A stretch of DNA of 64,000 nucleotides from Azospirillum sp. TSO22-1 (GCF_003116015.1 NZ_LGQZ01000076.1:45103-109102); one strand, 5' to 3'. Positions 51,395 through 60,132 are shown, counted from the stretch's first letter. Made by a program: numbers and translations. The notes: generated from the sequence alone by a model not told the origin.

Positions 51395-52915
51395 CTACCC
51401 CTTGAACGTCTCCGCATAGCGGTCGCGCAGCAGGTTCTTCTGCACCTTGCCCATGGTGTTGCGCGGCAGCTCGTCGAGGAAGAAGACGCGCTTCGGCACC
51501 TTGAAGTTGGCGAGCTGCTCCTTGCACACCGCCACCACCTGCGCCTCGTCCGGCCCGGCCACCCCCGGCTTCCTCAGCACCACCGCGGTCACCGCCTCGC
51601 CGAAGTCGGGGTGGGGCACGCCGACGACCGCGGACTCCACCACGCCGTCGATGCCGTCGATCACCGTCTCGACCTCCTTGGGGTAGACGTTGAAGCCGCC
51701 GGAGATGATCAGGTCCTTGGCCCGGCCGACGATGTGCACGTAGCCGCGCGCATCCACCTTGCCGACGTCGCCGGTGATGAAGAAGCCGTCCGGCTTGATC
51801 TCCTGCGCGGTCTTCTCGGGCATGCGCCAGTAGCCGGAGAAGACGTTTGGGCCCTTCACCTCGATGACGCCGATCTCGTCCGGCCCCAGCACCGCCCCCT
51901 GGTCGTCGCACACGCGCAGCTCGACGTCCGGCAGCGGGAAGCCGACGGTGCCGGGGATGCGCTCGCCGTCCAGCGGGTTGGAGGTCAGCATGCCGGTCTC
52001 GGTCATGCCGTAGCGTTCCAGGATGGCGTGGCCGGTGCGGGCCGAGAACTCCTTGTGGGTGTCGGCCAGCAGCGGCGCCGAGCCGGAGATGAACAGGCGC
52101 ATGTGCGCCACCGCCTCCCTGGTCAGACCGGGATGGCCGAGCAGGCGGGTGTAGAAGGTCGGCACGCCCATCATCACCGTGGCGCGCGGCAGCAGCGACA
52201 GCACCTGGTCGGCGTCGAACTTCGGCAGGAAGATCATCGGCGTGCCGTTCAGCAGCACGCAGTTGGTGGCGACGAACAGGCCGTGCGTGTGGAAGATCGG
52301 CAGCGCGTGCAGCAGCACGTCGTCCGGCCCCCAGCCCCAGTACGCGTGCAGCACCTGCGCGTTGGAGCCGAGGTTGCGGTGGCTCATCATCGCGCCCTTG
52401 GAGCGCCCGGTGGTCCCCGACGTGTAGAGGATGGCCGCCAGGTCATCCAGCCCGCAGGGCACGGTGGCGAAGTCCGGGTTCAGCCCCCTGGCCTGCTCCG
52501 GCAGGCTGCCGTCGCCCCGGGTGCCCAGCGTCAGCACGTGCGCGACCTTGGCCGCGTCGGCGACCTCGCGCAGCGCCGCCTCGGTCTCCGGCCGGCAGAC
52601 GAAGACGCGCGGCTCGGCGTCGGTCAGGAAGTACGCGACCTCAGCCTTGGTGTAGGCGGGGTTGAGCGGCAGGTAGACGCCGCCGGCGCGCACCACCGCG
52701 AGATAGAGCACGATGTTCTCGACCGACTTCTCGACCTGCACCGCGACGCGGTCGCCCTTGACCACGCCCAGGTCGGCCAGCAGCCGGGCGGTGCGCCCCA
52801 CCGCCGCGTCCAGCTCGCCGTAGCTGAGGATGCCGCCGTCCTCCGTCTCGATGAAGGGGCGGGTCCGGTCCTCCGGGAAGCGGGAACGGAACAGGTCGTA
52901 GATGTTGTCGCTCAT
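51395..52915 (-). CDS. matB: malonyl-CoA synthetase (MatB-like, AMP-forming)
   Basis: A 506-residue acyl-CoA synthetase of the ANL superfamily that would join malonate to CoA through malonyl-AMP. The P-loop-like motif is YTSGTTGRSKGAMMSHRN; LPIFHTHGLFVATNCVLL and MIFLPKFDADQVL are typical of MatB; the later motifs are ERYGMTETGM, the hinge GRAKDLIISGGFN and the catalytic Lys in PRNTMGKVQKN. Malonate is the likely substrate from these motifs; other short acids cannot be ruled out. It lies 102 bp downstream of imuA with no obvious terminator between. Confidence 0.85.
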   Translation of the reverse strand: MSDNIYDLFRSRFPEDRTRPFIETEDGGILSYGELDAAVGRTARLLADLGVVKGDRVAVQVEKSVENIVLYLAVVRAGGVYLPLNPAYTKAEVAYFLTDAEPRVFVCRPETEAALREVADAAKVAHVLTLGTRGDGSLPEQARGLNPDFATVPCGLDDLAAILYTSGTTGRSKGAMMSHRNLGSNAQVLHAYWGWGPDDVLLHALPIFHTHGLFVATNCVLLNGTPMIFLPKFDADQVLSLLPRATVMMGVPTFYTRLLGHPGLTREAVAHMRLFISGSAPLLADTHKEFSARTGHAILERYGMTETGMLTSNPLDGERIPGTVGFPLPDVELRVCDDQGAVLGPDEIGVIEVKGPNVFSGYWRMPEKTAQEIKPDGFFITGDVGKVDARGYVHIVGRAKDLIISGGFNVYPKEVETVIDGIDGVVESAVVGVPHPDFGEAVTAVVLRKPGVAGPDEAQVVAVCKEQLANFKVPKRVFFLDELPRNTMGKVQKNLLRDRYAETFKG

Positions 52916-53017
52916 CCTCGTGGCTCTTCTTGTCGGTGGCGTTCCTCCGGGGCATTGACCTTAGCCGTTCGCCCCCCGGGGGTCCAGGGCGCGATACGGT
53001 GCCGTAGGGTGGGCGCC

Positions 53018-53740
53018 CTACGCCACCGCCGCGAAGCCTTCCGCCTCCACCGGCGCCTCGACGCCCACGAGAGCCCCGTCCCGCCAGCCGACCAGCCAGG
53101 ATCCCGGCCGGCCACCGCGGCAGCGCAGCAGCTCCAGCCGCCAGCACGGCGCACCGACGCCGGGCTCGCCGTCGGTCAGGCTCGGCGCCGGCGCGACGCA
53201 CCAGCGGGTCACCGCGGCGCTGGCCGCCCCCCTGGATGGCTCCCCCGTCTGCAGCAGCAGTCCGGTCACCCCGCCCGCCTCGGCGGCGAGCTGCAGTCTT
53301 CGGCTGGCCGTCAGGTCGAGGCGCCCCACCTCGCCCAGCACGGCGGCCAGCCGGTTGCAGCGCAGCGCCTCCTCCAGCGCCCACAGCGCGTCGGTCTCGC
53401 GCTCCGCCCGTACGGCGATCAGCCGCTCCGGCGTTAGTCCGTAGGCGGCCAGCCCGGCGGCGTGCAGGTCGCGGCCACGCACCACCCACAGCGCCGGCGC
53501 GCCGCGCGCCGCGGCCAGCCGGGCGAGCAGCGCCGCCGCGAAGGCAGTGCCGGCGCCTGCGTCCTCCGCCGCCACCTCGTGCAGGCAGCCCAGCGGCAGC
53601 CCGCCGTCGGGCAGGCCGGCGTCCAGCCCCGCCACCCCGAACGGCAGCACGCCGCCGCCCGCCTCGCCACTCAATCCTTCCATACGGCGGATGCGGCTGC
53701 GCAACTCGGCCAGCAGCGTGGCCTTGGCGGTTTCGGCCAT
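53018..53740 (-). CDS. imuA: ImuA-like SOS mutagenesis protein
   Basis: A 240-residue RecA/SulA-related protein. The pattern LPFGVAGLDAGLPDGGLPLG followed by LHEVAAEDAGAGTAFAAALL matches the ImuA family, where the Walker A loop has been lost. ImuA works with the Y-family-like ImuB and the polymerase DnaE2 in damage-induced mutagenesis. Neither partner is adjacent here: the downstream gene is malonyl-CoA synthetase. A LexA box lies 29 bp upstream of ATG 53740 (53769-53783), so it should be induced by DNA damage. GGAGA precedes the start. Confidence 0.85.
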   Translation of the reverse strand: MAETAKATLLAELRSRIRRMEGLSGEAGGGVLPFGVAGLDAGLPDGGLPLGCLHEVAAEDAGAGTAFAAALLARLAAARGAPALWVVRGRDLHAAGLAAYGLTPERLIAVRAERETDALWALEEALRCNRLAAVLGEVGRLDLTASRRLQLAAEAGGVTGLLLQTGEPSRGAASAAVTRWCVAPAPSLTDGEPGVGAPCWRLELLRCRGGRPGSWLVGWRDGALVGVEAPVEAEGFAAVA

Positions 53741-53768
53741 GGAAATTCTCCGGTCGGCGCAGGGTTTT

Positions 53769-53783
53769 GTTCCCTTTATGTTC
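53769..53783 (-). promoter_or_regulatory. LexA (SOS) box of alphaproteobacterial type
   Basis: GTTC-CCTTTAT-GTTC, an exact match to the alphaproteobacterial LexA consensus GTTC-N7-GTTC. It lies upstream of the imuA-like gene. Confidence 0.88.
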
Positions 53784-53831
53784 TAGCACAGGACTCGTGT
53801 CCTGTGGAGTCCCTTCGCCCCGGAAACGCGA

Positions 53832-53856
53832 AAGGGCACCCGCATGGGGTGCCCTT
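53832..53856. terminator. hairpin terminator
   Basis: AAGGGCACCC (53832-53841), loop GCATG, GGGTGCCCTT (53847-53856). Perfect 10-bp arms between the zinc-ribbon gene and the SOS promoter; it should isolate the two on the minus strand. Confidence 0.75.
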
Positions 53857-53883
53857 CCATCTTGGTGCGTCGTGGAAGCCGCG

Positions 53884-54087
53884 TCAGAAATTGGCCACCT
53901 TGGCGTAGGCGTTCCCCCTGCCCTCGCCGCGGGTGGCGGCCCAGGCGGCGGTCGTGGCCCCGGCCCAGGCGCGACGCCGCACCGCCATCTGGAGGCGGCA
54001 GTCCTGCGAGCAGTAGAGCGGGGCAGGACCGCGGTGCGAGGCGCGTTTGAAGGGCCGGCCGCAGCAGGCGCAATACAGGGCGTCCAT
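53884..54087 (-). CDS. small zinc-ribbon protein
   Basis: A 67-residue protein. Cysteines in LYCACCGRPF and LYCSQDCRLQ form a four-Cys zinc knuckle, followed by a basic stretch (MAVRRRAWAG) and a tail ending NAYAKVANF. ATG 54087 has an excellent binding site (GGGAGGAACC). Unknown function; it may bind nucleic acid. It has its own terminator. Confidence 0.75.
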   Translation of the reverse strand: MDALYCACCGRPFKRASHRGPAPLYCSQDCRLQMAVRRRAWAGATTAAWAATRGEGRGNAYAKVANF

Positions 54088-54459
54088 GGTTCCTCCCGGA
54101 CTTTGGTTTTCCCGGATATTCATCGGCCTTGAGGCCTTTTCTTTCGTTGGGCTGAGTGTCACCGGAATCCTCGGTCCCTGGCTAGCGGCGAAAAGGACAT
54201 ATGGCGGTTGGAGACGCCCTCTCCACCCTCATCCTTCCGCTCATGTTGACATGGCAAATCAACGACTTGCGCCAGCAACCATCCCCGGACGCGGCGATTC
54301 GCCGCGCACCTTTAGCCCAGGTTGGGTGACAGCCCGATGAACGCATGTTTAAAAGAATGTGAAGTTGTCGATTGCGGTGCAGCGCTGAATTCTCGCACCT
54401 GCAACACCATATCGACCCCATCCAAAGGTTGTTGCGAACAGGAATTCGGAGACGCTCTC
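54088..54459. other. 372-bp intergenic region upstream of nhaA
   Basis: Holds the divergent leaders of the zinc-ribbon gene and nhaA. Notable are TTGACATGGCAAATCAA (54246-54262), an inverted GTTGA/TCAAC pair with a possible -35 box but no matching -10, and TTTAAAAGAATG around 54350. The nhaA frame stays open back to ATG 54322/54337, but that stretch codes for an improbable Cys-rich peptide. I see no RNA gene. Confidence 0.45.
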
Positions 54460-55677
54460 GTGAAGCTCACCGCCATCCGCCAATTCCTGCACAACGAGGC
54501 GTCGGGCGGCATCGTCCTGCTGGTGGCCTCGGTGGTTGCGCTGGTCTGGGCCAACTCGACCGCCGCCCCGCTGTACCAGGGGCTGCTGCATCTGCCCGTG
54601 GGCGTGCACGCCGGGGCGCGCGGGCTGGAGATGTCGCTGCACCACTGGATCAACGACGCGCTGATGGCGCTGTTCTTCCTGCTGGTGGGGCTGGAGATCA
54701 AGCGCGAGATCCTGGCGGGCGAGCTGTCCACCCCCGCCCGCGCCGCGCTGCCGGCCATCGCCGCGCTGGGCGGCATGGCGATGCCGGCGCTGGTCTATGT
54801 CGGCTTCAACATCAGCCGGCCGGACAACCTGAGCGGCTGGGCCATCCCGGCGGCCACCGACATCGCCTTCGCCGTCGGCGTGCTGGCGCTGCTGGGCAGC
54901 CGGGTGCCGGGTTCGCTGCGCGTCTTCCTGCTGGCGCTCGCCATCATGGACGACCTCGGCGCCATCGTGATCATCGCCGCCTTCTACACCGCCGGCGTGG
55001 TGCCCACGGCGCTGGGCTTCGCGGTGGCGTGCGGCGTGCTGCTGGCGTGGTTCAACCTGGTCGGGGTGACACGGCTCACCCCCTACATGATCGTCGGCGT
55101 GGTGCTGTGGGTGTGCGTCCTGCAATCCGGCGTGCACGCCACGCTGGCCGGCGTGGCGCTGGCCTTCGCCATCCCGCTGCGCACCAACGGCGCGCACGGC
55201 GAGGAGACGCCGCTGCACCGGCTGGAGCACGCGCTGCACCCCTGGGTCGCCTACCTGATCCTGCCGCTGTTCGCGCTGGCCAACGCCGGCGTGCCGCTCG
55301 ACGGCATCACGGCGGACAGCCTGCTGGAACCGGTGACGCTCGGCGTGGCGCTCGGCCTGTTCGCCGGCAAGCAGATCGGCGTGATGCTGGCGGTGTGGAT
55401 CGCCGTGCGGCTGCGCCTGGCGCCGCTGCCGGCCGGGGCGACGTGGGCGCAGCTCTACGGCGTGGCGGTGCTGACCGGCATCGGCTTCACCATGAGCCTG
55501 TTCATCGGCGCGCTCGCCTTCGGCGGGGCGGCGGACAAGGACGTGGCGGTGCGCCTGGGCGTGCTGCTGGGCTCGCTGGCCTCGGCGCTGGTCGGCTACG
55601 CGGCGCTGGCCTTCCAGCCGGTCCGGAGGCCCGCCCCGGCGCAGGCGGCGGAACCCGACGGCATCCCCGGCGGTTGA
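54460..55677 (+). CDS. nhaA: Na+/H+ antiporter NhaA
   Basis: A 405-residue inner-membrane antiporter for sodium and pH homeostasis. Twelve helices; the active-site pair is in LALAIMDDLGAIVIIAAF (two adjacent Asp), with IPAATDIAFAVGVLALLGSR and LTGIGFTMSLFIGALAF as further signatures. GTG 54460 is chosen: GGAG lies 8 bp upstream and the protein then begins KLTAIRQFLHNEASGGIVLL like its relatives. The tail is Pro/Ala-rich. Confidence 0.95.
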   Translation: MKLTAIRQFLHNEASGGIVLLVASVVALVWANSTAAPLYQGLLHLPVGVHAGARGLEMSLHHWINDALMALFFLLVGLEIKREILAGELSTPARAALPAIAALGGMAMPALVYVGFNISRPDNLSGWAIPAATDIAFAVGVLALLGSRVPGSLRVFLLALAIMDDLGAIVIIAAFYTAGVVPTALGFAVACGVLLAWFNLVGVTRLTPYMIVGVVLWVCVLQSGVHATLAGVALAFAIPLRTNGAHGEETPLHRLEHALHPWVAYLILPLFALANAGVPLDGITADSLLEPVTLGVALGLFAGKQIGVMLAVWIAVRLRLAPLPAGATWAQLYGVAVLTGIGFTMSLFIGALAFGGAADKDVAVRLGVLLGSLASALVGYAALAFQPVRRPAPAQAAEPDGIPGG

Positions 55678-55683
55678 CCCGGC

Positions 55684-56088
55684 ATGAGCATGGCCTCCCC
55701 CTACGCCCGCCGCCCCCGCGCCGAAAGCGTCGACCGTCTGGAGCGGCTGGACCGTCTGCGCCGGCTGGCGCGGCTGCTGGACAACCGCTGGACCATCCCC
55801 GGCACCCGCATCGGCTTCGGCCTGGACGGCATCGCCAGCCTGGTGCCGGTGGCCGGTGACACGCTGACCGCGCTGGTCTCGCTGCACATCCTCGACCAGG
55901 CGCGGCGCATGGGCGTGCCGAAGCGGCTGATCGCCCGCATGCTCGGCAACGTCCTGTTCGACTGGGCGGCCGGCTCGATCCCGGTGATCGGCACCGTCTT
56001 CGACGTCGCCTTCAAGTCGAACCTGCGCAACCTGCGCCTCCTGGAGCAGCACCTGGAGGAGGGCATGCGGGTGGTGACTCCGCGATAG
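55684..56088 (+). CDS. DUF4112 family protein
   Basis: A 134-residue protein with the DUF4112 pattern: RLDRLRRLARLLDNRWTIPG, RIGFGLDGIASLVPVAGDTL and FDWAAGSIPVIGTVFDVAFK, with weakly hydrophobic helices that may associate with the membrane. Function unknown. It starts 6 bp after nhaA and probably shares its transcript. Confidence 0.9.
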   Translation: MSMASPYARRPRAESVDRLERLDRLRRLARLLDNRWTIPGTRIGFGLDGIASLVPVAGDTLTALVSLHILDQARRMGVPKRLIARMLGNVLFDWAAGSIPVIGTVFDVAFKSNLRNLRLLEQHLEEGMRVVTPR

Positions 56089-56141
56089 CCCCAGCGATTC
56101 TACGGTTGTCGACAGGCGCATCCGGATGAGACGATGGGACC

Positions 56142-56155
56142 TTGACCTGGATCAA
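56142..56155 (+). promoter_or_regulatory. FNR/Anr-type box upstream of hemN
   Basis: TTGACCTGGATCAA matches TTGAT-N4-ATCAA with one mismatch. Its centre (56148.5) is 41.5 bp before A of ATG 56190, the distance a class II FNR site has to a transcription start. Confidence 0.75.
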
Positions 56156-56189
56156 AGCCCTCCGCCCGGCCTGGACGCACTCTCCCGCC

Positions 56190-57560
56190 ATGACCAAGAC
56201 ATCCTCGATGGACTCCGCGCTGCTCGCCAAGTACGACGGGCTGCGCGTGCCCCGCTACACCAGCTACCCGACGGCGCCGCACTTCTCGCCCAACGTGGGG
56301 CACGAGACGTACCGGCGCTGGCTGGGGACCATCGATCCGGCCAAGCCCGGCTCGCTGTACATGCACATCCCCTTCTGCAAGGAGATGTGCTGGTACTGCG
56401 GCTGCCACACCAAGATCGTCGCCCGCTACGAGCCGATCGGCCGCTACCTCGCGCACCTGCGCAAGGAGGTCGGCATGGTGGCGGACTGCATCCCCGGCCG
56501 CATGAAGGTGGCGCACATCCACTTCGGCGGCGGCACGCCGACCATGACCGCGCCAGAGGACTTCGAGGCGCTCATGGCCCTGGTGCGCGAGCGGTTCGAC
56601 ATCGTGGACGGCGCCGAGATCGCGGTTGAGATCGACCCGCGCACCCTGACCGAGGACATGGCGAAGGCCCTGGGCCGCGCCGGCGTCAACCGCGCCTCGC
56701 TGGGCGTGCAGGACTTCGACGCCGCCGTCCAGACCGCGGTCAACCGCATCCAGCCGCGCGAGATGACCGAGCGCACGCTGGCGTGGCTGCGCGGGAACGG
56801 CATCCGCCACATCAACCTCGACCTGATGTACGGCCTGCCGCGCCAGTCGGTGGAGAGCGTCACCCGCTCGGCCGAGATCGCGCTGTCCATGGACGCCGAC
56901 CGCTTCGCCGTCTTCGGCTACGCGCACGTGCCGTGGATGAAGACGCACCAGAAGAAGATCGTCGAGGCCGAGCTGGCCGATTCCTACGGCCGCTGGGACC
57001 AGTTCGCCGCTATCGCCAAGACGCTGACCGACGCCGGCTACATCGCCGTCGGCCTCGACCACTTCGCCAAGCCGACCGACGAACTGGCGGTGATGCAGGC
57101 CAAGGGCGAGCTGCGCCGCAACTTCCAGGGCTACACGACGGACGAGTCGGAGGTTCTGCTGGGCTTCGGCGCGTCGTCGATCGGCCAGCTGCCGCAGGGC
57201 TACATCCAGAACGCCGTGCCTTTCGACCACTACGCCGAGGCCATCGACGCCGGCCGCCTCGCCACCGTCAAGGGCCTAGCGATCAGCGACGAGGACCGGG
57301 TGCGCCGCGCGGTGATCGAGCGGCTGATGTGCGACATGGCGGTGGACCTGGACACGGTGGCCGAGCAGCACGGCCTGCCCGCCGGCACCTTCGACGAGGA
57401 ACTGGCCGGCATGGGCGATCTGGTGGCCGACGGCGTGGCGATGGTGGAAGGCCGCCGCCTGAGCGTGCCGGAGTCCGCCCGCCCGCTGATGCGCATCCCG
57501 GCGGCGCGCTTCGACACCTACCTCAGCACCGGTGCGGGGCGGCACAGCCGGGCGGTTTAG
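56190..57560 (+). CDS. hemN: oxygen-independent coproporphyrinogen III oxidase
   Basis: A 456-residue radical SAM enzyme for anaerobic haem synthesis. The cluster cysteines are Cys63, Cys67 and Cys70 (HIPFCKEMCWYCGCHTK), followed by GGGTPT, EIDPRTLT and LGVQDFD. YTSYPTAPHFS near the start is typical of true HemN rather than HemW. ATG 56190 gives almost exactly the E. coli length; ATG 56208 is possible (see the FNR box). The box predicts induction under low oxygen, which suits a microaerobic soil bacterium. Confidence 0.96.
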   Translation: MTKTSSMDSALLAKYDGLRVPRYTSYPTAPHFSPNVGHETYRRWLGTIDPAKPGSLYMHIPFCKEMCWYCGCHTKIVARYEPIGRYLAHLRKEVGMVADCIPGRMKVAHIHFGGGTPTMTAPEDFEALMALVRERFDIVDGAEIAVEIDPRTLTEDMAKALGRAGVNRASLGVQDFDAAVQTAVNRIQPREMTERTLAWLRGNGIRHINLDLMYGLPRQSVESVTRSAEIALSMDADRFAVFGYAHVPWMKTHQKKIVEAELADSYGRWDQFAAIAKTLTDAGYIAVGLDHFAKPTDELAVMQAKGELRRNFQGYTTDESEVLLGFGASSIGQLPQGYIQNAVPFDHYAEAIDAGRLATVKGLAISDEDRVRRAVIERLMCDMAVDLDTVAEQHGLPAGTFDEELAGMGDLVADGVAMVEGRRLSVPESARPLMRIPAARFDTYLSTGAGRHSRAV

Positions 57561-57572
57561 CTCCCGATCATT

Positions 57573-57726
57573 GCCCCCACCCTAACCCTCCCCCGCTGCG
57601 CAGGGGAGGGAACTCCGCCGTATTCCCCCTCCCCTGCGCAGCTCACGCGCAAGCTTCGCTTGCGCTGACGCGGCAGGCGGATCCTCCGGATCCGCCGAGA
57701 GCGGGGGAGGGGTCGGGGGTGGGGGC
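57573..57726. repeat. composite palindromic element
   Basis: Outer arms GCCCCCACCC (left) and GGTGGGGGC (right) enclose CCCTCCCCCGCTGCGCAGGGGAGGG and two extra palindromes, GCGCAAGC-ttc-GCTTGCGC and GGCGGATCC-tcc-GGATCCGCC. The edges match the copy at 9285-9376, so this looks like the same element with further palindromes inserted. It lies between convergent hemN and the diguanylate cyclase gene. Confidence 0.85.
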
Positions 57727-57741
57727 AAGTGACACGCCCCC

Positions 57742-58638
57742 TTAAACCTCCACCGTCTCGTCGCACACCACCCGATTCCGCCCGCCGTTCTTGGCGCGGT
57801 ACAGCGCCTCGTCCGCGCGCGCCAGCAGGGCGCTCACCGACTCCTCGCCGGGCTTGAGCGCGCTGACGCCGACGCTGACGGTGAAGGTCACCCCGACCCC
57901 GCCGGGAATGCGCACCTCGGTCACCGCCAGCGCGCGGCGCAGGCGTTCGGCCAGCAGCACCGCGCCCTGCGGCGGCGTCTCCGGCAGCAGGATGGCGAAC
58001 TCCTCGCCGCCCAGGCGGCCCAGGATGTCGGCGCCGCGCACCAGCGAGCGGCAGACGCGCACGACGCTGCGGATCGCCTCGTCGCCGGTGGCGTGGCCGT
58101 GCGTGTCGTTGACCTTCTTGAAGTGGTCGATGTCCAGCATGATCGCCGACAGCGGCCGGGCGTAGCGCTGCGCCCGCATAACCTCGTCCGCCGCCCGCCC
58201 CATGAAGCGGCCGCGGTTCAGGGCGCCGGTCAGCGAGTCGGTGGTGGCGAGGCGCTCCAGCTGGCGCTGCATGTCCACCACGCGCGAGGCGGCGAGCAGC
58301 CGGGCGCGCAGCCACGCCCAGTCCAACGGCTTGCGCAGGAACTCGTCGGCGCCGTTCTCCACAACCTCGAAGAACTGATTGGTGATGCTGCCGGGAATCA
58401 TCAGCATGAGGTAGAGGTGCTTCGCCCCCTGCGCGGCGCGCAGGTGCCAGCAGACCTCGACTCCCTCCATGTCGCCGACGCGGAAATCGACCAGCACCAC
58501 GTCGAAATCCTCGTCCCGCGTGCGGACCAGGGCCTCCGCGCCGCTGTCGGCGAACGCCGTCTGGTGGCCGAAACCCTCCAGCTGCTGGCACAGCGCCGTG
58601 CGCGCCATGCGCGAGTCGTCCACCACCAGGATCCGCAT
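57742..58638 (-). CDS. PleD-like response regulator with GGDEF domain
   Basis: A 298-residue diguanylate cyclase. The receiver domain (1-120) has acidic Asp7/Asp8, phospho-acceptor Asp51 (VVLVDFRVGD) and Lys103. The GGDEF domain (about 130-295) has TDSLTGALNRGRF, the active motif GGEEF (210-214) and an intact inhibitory site RGAD (201-204) five residues before it. It should make c-di-GMP when phosphorylated and be inhibited by product. No kinase gene is adjacent. GAGGAGG precedes ATG 58638. Confidence 0.93.
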   Translation of the reverse strand: MRILVVDDSRMARTALCQQLEGFGHQTAFADSGAEALVRTRDEDFDVVLVDFRVGDMEGVEVCWHLRAAQGAKHLYLMLMIPGSITNQFFEVVENGADEFLRKPLDWAWLRARLLAASRVVDMQRQLERLATTDSLTGALNRGRFMGRAADEVMRAQRYARPLSAIMLDIDHFKKVNDTHGHATGDEAIRSVVRVCRSLVRGADILGRLGGEEFAILLPETPPQGAVLLAERLRRALAVTEVRIPGGVGVTFTVSVGVSALKPGEESVSALLARADEALYRAKNGGRNRVVCDETVEV

Positions 58639-58704
58639 CCCGCCTCCTCGCCCGATGCGGCAGTGAAGCACAGCGTCTTTAAGGAAGCGTTACAACCCTG
58701 TGGA

Positions 58705-60132
58705 TTATCCGAGCCACGACAGAATCCGCACCAGCGTGCGCGTCCTCGCGCCGAACAGGGTGGGCGTGAAGGCGTTGCCCGCAGCCCGCTTGCCGGCCTC
58801 GGACAACGTCGGGTAGGGCAGCACCAGCCCGGCGAGCGTCGACAGCTTCGCCCGCGTCGCCACCGCCAGGCACCACAGCGCGATCTGCTCCCCCGCCTGC
58901 GCCCCGACGATGGAGGCGCCGACCACCCGCCCCCGGTGCGCCAGCAGCTTGACCAGCCCCTCCGTCCCGCCCTCGGCGCGGGCCCGGTCGTTGGCCGCGA
59001 AGGGCTGGCGCAGCACCTCGATGTTTCCGTAGGCGGCGCGCGCCTCCGCCTCGGTCGAGCCGACCTGGGCCAGTTCCGGATCGCTGTAGGTGACCCAGGG
59101 CAGCGCCGCGTAGTCCTCGCGCGCTGGCAACCGGAACAGCGCGTTCCGCACCACCAGCCCGGCGTGGTAGCCGGCGACGTGCGTGAAGGCCGGCCCGCCG
59201 GTGACGTCGCCCACCGCGTAGACGCGCGGATTGGTGGTGCGCAGCCGCTTGTCGGTCGCGATGCCGCCGCGGTGCGCCTCGATGCCGGCGGCATCCAGGT
59301 CGAGATCCTCGACGTTCGGCCGGCGCCCGGCGGCGACCAGCAGGTCCGAGCCCTCGACCCGCCGCCCGTCGTCCAGCACCGCTGCCACGCCGTTGCCGGC
59401 GCGCTGCACGGCGGCGACGCCGACGCCCTCGACCAGCGTCACCCCCTCGGCGTCCAGGCGGCGGCGCACCACCTCCACCAGCTCCGGGTCGTCGCGCGGC
59501 AGCAGCGTCTGCTTCTCCACCAGCGTGACCCGGCAGCCGAGGCGGCGGAACGCCTGCGCCATCTCCACGCCGATCGGCCCGCCGCCCAGCACGATCAGAT
59601 GTTCGGGCGCGGCCGTGCGCTCGAACAAGGTCTCGTTGGTCAGGAACGGCACGGAGTCCAGCCCGGGGATCGGCGGCACCGCGGCGCGCGAGCCGGTGGC
59701 CAGCACGAAGCGCCGCGCCCGCACCTCCACCCCGCCGGCCTCGACCGTCCCCGGCCCGGTGAAGCGCGCCGAGGCCCGGATCACCCGCACGCCCAGGCCC
59801 TCGAACCGCTCCTGGCTGTCGTGCGGCGCGATGGCGGCGATGGCGCCGCGCACGTGCGCGTGCACCGCAGCGAAATCCACCGCCGGCTCGTGGCCCCCAC
59901 CGGAAGGAAAAACCACGCCGAAGCGCCCGGCGGTGCGCACCGCGTGCGCCGCCTTCGCCGCGGCGATCAGCGCCTTGGAGGGCACGCAGCCGGTGTTCAG
60001 GCAGTCGCCGCCCATGGCGCCGCGCTCGATCAGCACGGTCTTGACGCCCATCTGCGCCGCCGCCGCGGCCACCGACAGCCCGCCCGACCCGGCGCCGATC
60101 ACGCACAGCCCGCAGGACAGGCGCTCCGTCAC
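58705..60132 (-). CDS. MerA/dihydrolipoamide dehydrogenase-like flavoprotein
   Basis: A 475-residue FAD-dependent pyridine nucleotide-disulfide oxidoreductase. FAD binding: VIGAGSGGLSVAAAAA; redox-active disulfide: GGDCLNTGCVPSKAL; NAD(P) site: LGGGPIGVEMAQAFRRLG; second FAD motif: RVYAVGDVTGG. Near the C-terminus, where lipoamide dehydrogenase has HPTxxE, this has PYPTLSEAGKRAAG, so the catalytic His is Tyr, as in mercuric reductases; the MerA C-terminal Cys pair is absent. GTG 60132 overlaps the stop of the TVP38 gene by 4 bp. Substrate unknown. Confidence 0.87.
   Translation of the reverse strand: MTERLSCGLCVIGAGSGGLSVAAAAAQMGVKTVLIERGAMGGDCLNTGCVPSKALIAAAKAAHAVRTAGRFGVVFPSGGGHEPAVDFAAVHAHVRGAIAAIAPHDSQERFEGLGVRVIRASARFTGPGTVEAGGVEVRARRFVLATGSRAAVPPIPGLDSVPFLTNETLFERTAAPEHLIVLGGGPIGVEMAQAFRRLGCRVTLVEKQTLLPRDDPELVEVVRRRLDAEGVTLVEGVGVAAVQRAGNGVAAVLDDGRRVEGSDLLVAAGRRPNVEDLDLDAAGIEAHRGGIATDKRLRTTNPRVYAVGDVTGGPAFTHVAGYHAGLVVRNALFRLPAREDYAALPWVTYSDPELAQVGSTEAEARAAYGNIEVLRQPFAANDRARAEGGTEGLVKLLAHRGRVVGASIVGAQAGEQIALWCLAVATRAKLSTLAGLVLPYPTLSEAGKRAAGNAFTPTLFGARTRTLVRILSWLG

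Noticed and set aside
54246..54262. TTGACATGGCAAATCAA as a possible FNR box upstream of nhaA
   Set aside because: The half-sites are 7 bp apart instead of 4, and neither flanking gene is a usual FNR target.
54322..54459. Upstream extension of nhaA with six cysteines
   Set aside because: No NhaA has such a start as far as I know; GTG 54460 has a good ribosome binding site and yields the normal N-terminus.
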